Below, piece by piece: positions 58,480-64,000 of a stretch of 64,000 bases of DNA. Under the pieces are notes generated by a model. It saw only the letters and a program-made list of their open reading frames with translations. It was not told the DNA's origin and did not search any database. The stretch is from Rhodobacteraceae bacterium UBA6796 (GTDB lineage Bacteria; Pseudomonadota; Alphaproteobacteria; Rhodobacterales; Rhodobacteraceae). Location of the stretch: NCBI GenBank assembly GCA_002452815.1, contig DKFM01000012.1:1-64000 (forward strand), given 5' to 3'. Position numbers and translations under genes: made by a program. Numbering within the stretch: the stretch's first letter is position 1; every line of letters begins with the position of its first letter.

Positions 58480-60648
58480 ATGGCGAAATCTGCCCAGAAA
58501 GTCACCCTGTCCCCGTCCCGGGACATTCCCATCGACAAACTCATGCTGAGCCAGTCCAACGTCCGGCGCATCAAGGCCGGCATCTCCATCGAGGAACTGG
58601 CCGAAGACATCGCCCGCCGCGGGTTGCTGCAGAGCCTGAGCGTTCGACCCGTTCTGGCGGATGATGGTTCCGAGACCGGCAAGTTCGAAATCCCCGCTGG
58701 CGGTCGGCGCTTCCAGGCCCTGTCTCTCCTGGTGAAGCAGAAACGCTTGGCCAAGACCACGCCCATTCCCTGCATCGTGCGGGATGCCACTTCCGCGATC
58801 CTCGCCGAAGACGACTCGCTCGCTGAGAACATGCAGCGTGCAGCCCTGCACCCGCTCGACCAGTTCCGCGCCTTCGTTGCGCTTCGGGAGAAGGGCCAAG
58901 GCGATGAAGAGATAGCGGCCGCGTTCTTCGTCACGCCGCAGGTGGTCAAACAGCGCCTGAAACTCGCTGCCGTGGCCCCTGCCCTGCTCGAACTTTATGC
59001 CGAGGATGAAATGACGCTGGAGCAGCTGATGGCCTTCACCGTCAATCCGGATCACGAGCGTCAGATTCAGGTCTGGGAGGCGATCAAGTCGTCCTGGAAC
59101 AAGGAGCCCTATCAGATCCGGCGCATGCTGACGGAAACCTCCGTGCGGGCCTCTGACCGGCGCGCCGTCTTTGTCGGCGTCGAGGCCTACGAGGCGGCGG
59201 GCGGCACCATGTTGCACGACCTCTTCCAGGGCGACGACGGCGGATGGCTGGAAGACCCTGCCCTGCTCGATCGCCTGGTCAGCGAGAAGCTTCAGGCTGA
59301 AGCCGAAGCCATCGCGACCGAAGGTTGGAAATGGATCGAGGTCTCGCTCGACCTGCCCTATGGCTACAGCCACGGCCTGCGACGGCTCAACGGTAATCCG
59401 GCGCCGATGTCGGATGACGAAGGCGCGGCCCATGCCAAGCTGCTCGCCGAATACCGGGCGTTCGAAGAGGAATACGAGGGCCAGGACGAATTCCCTGAAG
59501 AGACCGACGCCCGCCTTGGCGAACTCGAAGTCGCGATGGAGAAGCTCGAGACGCGGCCGCTGATCTTCGACGCGGAGGAGATCGCGCGGGCAGGGGCCTT
59601 TGTGACGCTTGATCGCTCTGGCGAGCTTTCCGTCTATCGGGGCTTTGTGCGGCCGGAGGATGAACCTCGGACAGAGGCCGACGTCCACAGCGGTGAACAG
59701 GCGGCAGACAGGCAGGGCGCTGAGCTTTCGGCGACGAGCAACGTGGATGGTATCGGCCATGGCACGGTGATCACCTCTGCTGGTCAAGCGCTCGGGGCGG
59801 GTCTGTCGGACGAAGAAGACGATGGTGCCTTGAAGCCCTTGCCCGAGCGGCTGGTCATGGAACTGACGGCGTACCGCACCTTGGCATTGCGGGAAGCTGT
59901 CGGGCGCTCACCTGACGTCGCGTTGACACTGCTGCTCCTGAAGCTCGTCAATGACACCTTCCGGACGTCCAGTTCGGCCGGCAGCTGCCTCGAGGCCTCG
60001 GTGCGTCACGTCTATATGTCGGCGCAGGCGAGCGATCTGAAGGACAGCGTGGTAGCCAAGCTGGTTGACGATCGTCATGCGGAGTGGGAGGCCGACCTGC
60101 CGCTCGGCGACGATGCCGCTCTCTGGGATTACCTGGCTTCCCTCGATCAAGGGAGCCGGCTTTCGCTGCTCGCGCATTGCCTCAGCTTCGGGATCAACGC
60201 GCTCCATGAGAAGGTGAACCCCTATGGTGCCGGTATCTCCGCCAGCGGCTTGACCAAGCGGATGACCCAGTCCGACTTGGTTGCACAGGCGGTCGAACTC
60301 GACATGGTCGAGGCGGGTTGGGAGCCGACGGCCGATACCTACCTGAACCGCGTGCCCAAGGCACGGATACTCGAGGCTGTGCGCGAGGCGAAAGGGGAAG
60401 GGACGGCGCAACTCCTCGATCACCTGAAGAAGGGCGAGATGGCGACCGAAGCCGAGCGTCTGCTGAAAGGCAGCGGCTGGTTGCCGGAGGTTCTTCGCCG
60501 TCACGATCTGGCAGCACTCGATGGCGCGGAAGGGCAGGGGGCGCCTGAGCTCGTTTCCGACGCTGAGCAGGCCGAAGATGTCGACCTTCCCGCCTTCCTC
60601 GCCGCTGACCTGCCGGGTGATGATGCGTCGATGATGGCTGCGGAGTGA
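58480..60648 (+). CDS. Large ParB/Srx-domain protein of plasmids
   Basis: 722-aa protein whose N-terminal 200 residues form a ParB-like module: RDIPIDKLMLSQSNVRRIKAG, LAEDIARRGLLQSLSVRPVL, IPAGGRRFQALSLL (the ParB box I GERR-like motif) and SLAENMQRAALHPLDQFRAF (box II), followed by an HTH around EIAAAFFVTPQVVKQRLKLA. The remaining 500 residues are mostly helical and acidic, ending in DLPAFLAADLPGDDASMMAAE. It is far longer than RepB and not a second partition protein of the normal type. Such proteins occur on many alphaproteobacterial plasmids and islands; the function is unknown. Start chosen at MAKSAQKVTLSPSRD (58480). Confidence 0.85.
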   Translation: MAKSAQKVTLSPSRDIPIDKLMLSQSNVRRIKAGISIEELAEDIARRGLLQSLSVRPVLADDGSETGKFEIPAGGRRFQALSLLVKQKRLAKTTPIPCIVRDATSAILAEDDSLAENMQRAALHPLDQFRAFVALREKGQGDEEIAAAFFVTPQVVKQRLKLAAVAPALLELYAEDEMTLEQLMAFTVNPDHERQIQVWEAIKSSWNKEPYQIRRMLTETSVRASDRRAVFVGVEAYEAAGGTMLHDLFQGDDGGWLEDPALLDRLVSEKLQAEAEAIATEGWKWIEVSLDLPYGYSHGLRRLNGNPAPMSDDEGAAHAKLLAEYRAFEEEYEGQDEFPEETDARLGELEVAMEKLETRPLIFDAEEIARAGAFVTLDRSGELSVYRGFVRPEDEPRTEADVHSGEQAADRQGAELSATSNVDGIGHGTVITSAGQALGAGLSDEEDDGALKPLPERLVMELTAYRTLALREAVGRSPDVALTLLLLKLVNDTFRTSSSAGSCLEASVRHVYMSAQASDLKDSVVAKLVDDRHAEWEADLPLGDDAALWDYLASLDQGSRLSLLAHCLSFGINALHEKVNPYGAGISASGLTKRMTQSDLVAQAVELDMVEAGWEPTADTYLNRVPKARILEAVREAKGEGTAQLLDHLKKGEMATEAERLLKGSGWLPEVLRRHDLAALDGAEGQGAPELVSDAEQAEDVDLPAFLAADLPGDDASMMAAE

Positions 60649-60747
60649 TCCGCGCCATCCGAGGGCGGGGAAACCCGCCCTCAATCACATAAAACCAAAT
60701 AATATCAACATGATGAATGCAAAGTGACGCATTCAGGATGAGGAATC

Positions 60748-61221
60748 ATGTCTGCAACCACTATTCTCGATGACGCGCCCCTGGGCGCGCTCATTCGCTA
60801 CACCGACAACAGTCCGAAACCGCCTGCGCGGTTCACCAAGAAGCTCGCGGCCTGGGAGCGCTCGAACGGCGTCGGCCGTCTCGTCAAGAAGGAGCCGCCG
60901 CGACCCTATCCAACCTGGACGGCGCCGGCTTCGTTCACGCTGCACGAGGGGAACTTCTCCTCGGACGGGGTCATTCTCGTGACGATCATGCGGACCCATT
61001 CGGCAGATAGCGCCTTGACCTTCGAGGTCGCTGAGGAACCACAGCCTGGGCAGGTGCGTGTCCTGCTGGATTTCGGCGGTTGCACGGAGCTGCTCCACCT
61101 GGCCGAGTCTGTCACGGCTGCCGAACTCTGGATCGCCAGAGAAGGCTATCGCAACGCGCGGCTGGAGATCGTCGGCAGCGAGGACGGCGACAGGGCAGGG
61201 GACGCGGATTTTGCCGCCTGA
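60748..61221 (+). CDS. Conserved-looking hypothetical protein downstream of the ParB-like gene
   Basis: 157-aa protein, not recognised. Begins ATTILDDAPLGALIRYTDNS and contains PPARFTKKLAAWERSNGVGRL (about 24-44) and a WTAPASFTLHEGNFSSDGV stretch. Mixed alpha/beta, acidic C-terminus, no cysteine cluster apart from one Cys, no membrane segment. It stands 100 bp behind the ParB-like gene, and proteins of this kind often travel with it on plasmids, which is my impression and not a search result. Codon use looks like that of its neighbours. Confidence 0.65.
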   Translation: MSATTILDDAPLGALIRYTDNSPKPPARFTKKLAAWERSNGVGRLVKKEPPRPYPTWTAPASFTLHEGNFSSDGVILVTIMRTHSADSALTFEVAEEPQPGQVRVLLDFGGCTELLHLAESVTAAELWIAREGYRNARLEIVGSEDGDRAGDADFAA

Positions 61222-61624
61222 GCCGATGTAGAACCCAAGGGGCCCGCCAGAGCGCGGGCCTCTCACCCATCACGATCCTGTCCTGCGAGATCGCGGGGCA
61301 CCATAGGATCCATTCCAACACGGAATGACGTATTCCTTGAAAAGCCTGCCCGGGAGGCTGGCACCGATGGCATCAGCGGGACACCCGGCTCCAGTCAGCG
61401 GTCGCACAATCCCCCGCTCGCCATTCCCTTCCTTGCCCCGAATCCCGTCTTCGAGATCAACCCGCGAGGGGTCGGACTACGGGCGAGCCCGTGCCGCCGG
61501 GTGGATTCGGCCCCGTTTCACTTTTTCGGGCCGAACGCACCCGGTGATGTCAGGCAGTCTTCGGGCCTGCGAGGTCCTGTCGCGCGGGGGATGGTCCTCC
61601 GCCTCCAAGACAGGAGCCAAACAG
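61222..61624. other. Intergenic region before the small 54-aa gene
   Basis: 403 bp. An open frame from 61325 runs into the small gene at 61625, but its first 100 codons look random (Pro/Ser/Arg-rich) and have no family feature. I see no promoter boxes, repeats or RNA structure that I can support. Confidence 0.4.
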
Positions 61625-61789
61625 ATGTCCCGCAAAGATGCTCACGCCTTCGCCGCCTCTCTCGCCGCCACGCTCATGGTCTCGATCGTCGTCTTCCAGG
61701 CCGGTGATGGAACCTATGGCGCCGTCCCCGCTGATGAAATCGACGGAGACGAGGTCGTGATCGTCTCGGAATACGATCCCTTCGGGTGA
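61625..61789 (+). CDS. Small hypothetical protein with one membrane segment or signal
   Basis: 54-aa product beginning MSRKDAHAFAASLAATLMVS, with a hydrophobic stretch SLAATLMVSIVVFQAG at about 12-27 and an acidic end (ADEIDGDEVVIVSEYDPFG). GGAG lies 11 bp before the ATG. Probably membrane-anchored or exported. Function unknown; small proteins like this are common behind ParB-like plasmid genes. Confidence 0.5.
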   Translation: MSRKDAHAFAASLAATLMVSIVVFQAGDGTYGAVPADEIDGDEVVIVSEYDPFG

Positions 61790-62144
61790 GGCTTCGGCCT
61801 CACTTCCCGAGGGCACAGGTGTGCACTTGGGCCTAGTAATGTCCCCGTGACCGGGGATAGTCAGTCGGCTAACAATCGCTTCCGACAGTCTGCTTCTACC
61901 ATGTTCGGGAAGCCTTTTCGTCGATCATCCCTATATGCTGGAAACAGCGGTCACCCCCATGGTGAGCGCTGGTTACATGACGTTCATCAGCGCGGGGTCC
62001 ATTCCGAACAGGCTGCTGGCGCTGTGCGCTGCCTTTCCGAGCGTCACGCTGCATAGCACGGTAACCGACGCGCCAGGCCAGGCCCTGATGATCTTGATCC
62101 CAAGGCTGCATTTGACCCTTTGGGAACCAAAGTGGATGTCGCTG
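61790..62144. other. Intergenic region before the two-component system end
   Basis: 355 bp. Open frames on both strands (for example from 61935 on the plus strand) continue antisense into the kinase gene and show no protein family. I see nothing else that I can support. Confidence 0.4.
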
Positions 62145-63482
62145 TCACTCGCTGTCGTCTATCGGCAACCTGAGCGATACTTGAAAACCTGTGGTCCGGC
62201 CCGGCCGCGGCGATTGAAGGACAAGGCGGCTGCTGATCCGCTCTGCGATTGCGGCGACGATGGCAAGACCCAGGCCGCTGCCGTCGGAGGTGGCAGAGGC
62301 CCGCTCGAAACGCGCTGTCAGCCGGTCGAGCGTTTCGCCTGGCACGACAGGGCCGTCATTTGCCACGGTGAACTGGCCAGATGCGGTCAGCGTGACGTCG
62401 ACCGGGGTAGTCTGTCCCCCATGACGAAGAGCGTTTTCCACGAGGTTCCGGCACAGAATGGCGAAGGCGTCGGGATCAAGATCTGACATGACAGCCATGT
62501 CGGGAAGATTTAGCCTGATACGATCTGGCGTGCCCGTGCGGCCAATATCGTCCACCACAATTCTCGCAACGCCCCTCAGATCCGAGCTTTTGTCCATCCT
62601 CAATCGCCCGCCTTCTGCCCGCGCGAGTTGCATCATGCGTTCTGTGCGTCGCGTCAGCCTTTTCAGCGTCTCCTCGATGTCGGTCGCACGTTGTGCAGCC
62701 GCTCGGTCCTTGGTTTCTGACCTAAGCCTCTGCGCCTGCGCGATCGCTCCCGCGAGTGGTGTGCGTAGCTCGTGAGCGGCATTCGCAGCAAAGCTTCGCT
62801 CGGCCTCGAACGCTTCGCGCAATCTGGCCAGCAGGCTGTTCAGGGTGTCAGCCAGCGGGCCGATTTCAGTTGGAAGCCCCTCGTGAGGAACCTGCGAAAG
62901 GTCGCGAGCGCCACGTGCTTCCAGCCGCGCGCGGAACCGGCGCAGAGGATCAAGGCTGAAGCGAACTGCCAGGATGATCGCGATCAAGGCCACTGGAAGC
63001 ACGATCAGCAAGGGCAGGCCGAGACCCATCTGGATTTCGCGAGCCACCGACATGCGGTGGGCCAGCGGCTCGGCCACTGTGATGCGGATCGTGTCCTGAA
63101 GCGCCGCGTCGCTGTAGAGACGGTGCGTCGCGGTCTGGCGAAACCCGGGCCCGTCATAGGAGGGGAACACGGTGGGGTCCGCCGCATGCGATTGCAACAG
63201 GACGCGGCCTTCGGCATCGCGCACGAGATAGGTGAAGAACTCGTCGTGCTCACGGATCGGGGCGAGCCGCTGGGTCACACCCTGATCTTCCCGCCCGACG
63301 ATGTCGGTTGCTGCCAGCGGCAGGATCCGCTCCGCTGTCTCACGGAGCGCGCTGTCGAAGACCTCGTCCATTTCGGCCCGGACGATCACGGCCGTCACCG
63401 TCGCAGCCAGCAGCCACAGCACCGTCAGCACCAGCCCCACGGATAGGCCGAGCCGCGCCTGAAGGCTTGCGGGCCACCTCAT
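62145..63482 (-). CDS. Sensor histidine kinase (QseC/TctE type)
   Basis: 445-aa inner-membrane kinase. Two membrane segments (about 10-32, LSVGLVLTVLWLLAATVTAV, and about 158-180, LGLPLLIVLPVALIAIILAV) enclose a periplasmic sensor of about 120 residues. HAMP-like region, then the phospho-acceptor H in FAANAAHELRTPLAGAIAQ (about 240), N-box LCRNLVENALRHG and G-box SDGSGLGLAIVAAIAE. It autophosphorylates and passes the phosphate to the regulator coded just upstream. The start at 63482 overlaps the regulator stop (ATGA). The signal is unknown; QseC/TctE relatives often sense metals, acids or carboxylates. Confidence 0.93.
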   Translation of the reverse strand: MRWPASLQARLGLSVGLVLTVLWLLAATVTAVIVRAEMDEVFDSALRETAERILPLAATDIVGREDQGVTQRLAPIREHDEFFTYLVRDAEGRVLLQSHAADPTVFPSYDGPGFRQTATHRLYSDAALQDTIRITVAEPLAHRMSVAREIQMGLGLPLLIVLPVALIAIILAVRFSLDPLRRFRARLEARGARDLSQVPHEGLPTEIGPLADTLNSLLARLREAFEAERSFAANAAHELRTPLAGAIAQAQRLRSETKDRAAAQRATDIEETLKRLTRRTERMMQLARAEGGRLRMDKSSDLRGVARIVVDDIGRTGTPDRIRLNLPDMAVMSDLDPDAFAILCRNLVENALRHGGQTTPVDVTLTASGQFTVANDGPVVPGETLDRLTARFERASATSDGSGLGLAIVAAIAERISSRLVLQSPRPGRTTGFQVSLRLPIDDSE

Positions 63483-64000
63483 GGCCTGCCCAGGCGGTAG
63501 CCCATGCCGCGCTCGGTTTCGATGATTGCGCTCCCCAGTTTCTTCCGCAGGCGGCTGACATGGACCTCGATGGTGTTGCTCTCGACCTCGGCGTCGAAGG
63601 CGTAGAGCTTCTCCTCCAACTGCGCCTTGGACAGGAGCTGCCCGGGGCGCGCGAGGAAGGCTTCGAAGAGCGCCCATTCCCGCGCCGTCAGCGGCACATG
63701 TCTGCCATCCCGATGGACGCTGCGCGCAGCAAGGTCGATGTCGAGCGGTCCGTGGGTCAGGATCGGGTTGGGGTTGCCGCTGTAGCGCCGCGCGACCGAT
63801 CCGATCCGCGCCGACAGTTCCGACAGGTCGAAAGGCTTCACAAGGTAGTCGTCTGCGCCCGCGTTGAGGCCTTCGATGCGGTCCGACACTTGGTCGAGTG
63901 CGGTAAGAATGATGACCGGCGTCACGTCGCCCCGCGTGCGCAAAACCTTGAGGAACCTGATGCCACGCCCGTCCGGCAGCATCAGGTCGAGCAGGATTAA
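63479..64000 (-). CDS. OmpR-family response regulator, 5' end cut by window
   Basis: Partial gene, 173 codons visible, running off the right edge. The receiver part shows the phospho-Asp region ILLDLMLPDG at the window edge, VIILTALDQVSDRIEGLNAG (Thr) and YLVKPFDLSEL (Lys). The C-terminal winged-helix domain has PLTAREWALFEAFLARPGQ, VESNTIEVHVSRLRKKLG and IETERGMGYRLG. It pairs with the kinase next to it. The first 40-50 residues are outside the window. Confidence 0.93.
   Translation of the reverse strand, partial: LILLDLMLPDGRGIRFLKVLRTRGDVTPVIILTALDQVSDRIEGLNAGADDYLVKPFDLSELSARIGSVARRYSGNPNPILTHGPLDIDLAARSVHRDGRHVPLTAREWALFEAFLARPGQLLSKAQLEEKLYAFDAEVESNTIEVHVSRLRKKLGSAIIETERGMGYRLGRP

Noticed and set aside
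61935-62486. 183-codon plus-strand frame before the kinase end
   Set aside because: Most of it is antisense to the histidine kinase, and the rest has no family feature or ribosome binding site.
1-64000. CRISPR arrays, rRNA operons or tRNA genes
   Set aside because: No regular direct-repeat array and no rRNA or tRNA signature was found on either strand.

Overview
The window is very GC-rich with long operons of ATGA-overlapped genes. Its protein families point to an alphaproteobacterium, most likely of the Rhodobacteraceae/Paracoccaceae (an inference from gene content: aerobic cob pathway, repABC replicon, PhnF-controlled C-P lyase, DUF1612-type plasmid protein). A complete repABC replication and partition module (54.8-58.4 kb), two serine recombinases, a tyrosine recombinase, a VapBC pair and a Tn7/Tn5053-like element make a large plasmid or chromid the likely location.

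Layout. (1) 0.2-1.8 kb: a resolvase with a putative res site, a small partner gene and the broken end of a [2Fe-2S] ferredoxin gene. (2) 2.0-20.0 kb: a near-complete aerobic cobalamin cluster: bluB, cobQ and cobO, then DUF1636-cobW-cobNGHIJ, cobK (reverse), cobLEMBA, cbiM and cobF. Two cobalamin riboswitches, each behind a recognisable promoter, control the DUF1636-cobW and cbiM transcripts. CobS/CobT, CobC, CobD, CobP, CobU and CobV are not in the window. (3) 20.0-24.0 kb: a Tni (TniA/TniB/TniQ) element inserted 8-14 bp behind cobF. tniA and tniB each carry one in-frame stop codon, and the ends hold repeated 19-bp sites. (4) 24.3-35.0 kb: a complete C-P lyase operon read leftwards, phnF-phnD-phnC-phnE-phnG-H-I-J-K-L-M-N-P, with a Pho-box-like site and a palindromic operator candidate in front of phnF. 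(5) 35.0-46.0 kb: a second, divergent C-P-lyase-like operon, also read leftwards: substrate-binding protein, two carbohydrate/glycerophosphate-type permeases, PfkB kinase, PhyH-type oxygenase, GntR regulator, phnG2-H2-I2-J2-K2-L2 and a UgpC/MalK-type ATPase. Its PhnJ2 has lost three of the four cysteines that hold the Fe-S cluster and perform catalysis in canonical PhnJ, although the glycyl-radical glycine is kept. This is the most interesting object in the window. (6) 46.6-51.6 kb: a DUF1612-like protein and an operon of an alpha/beta hydrolase, a DUF1611 P-loop protein and an ABC half-transporter whose nucleotide-binding domain lacks every catalytic motif. (7) 51.9-58.4 kb: vapBC, integrase, resolvase, repABC with a counter-transcribed RNA and two parS-like palindromes. 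(8) 58.5-64.0 kb: a large ParB-like protein, two small hypothetical genes and an OmpR-type two-component system cut by the window end.

How the parts work together: regions 2, 4 and 5 form a metabolic island for making vitamin B12 and for scavenging phosphorus from organic P compounds. The first phn operon carries all enzymes from uptake to phosphoribosyl cyclic phosphate hydrolysis. The second brings its own importer, kinase, oxygenase and regulator but no phnM, phnN or phnP, so it either relies on the first operon for downstream steps or does different chemistry.
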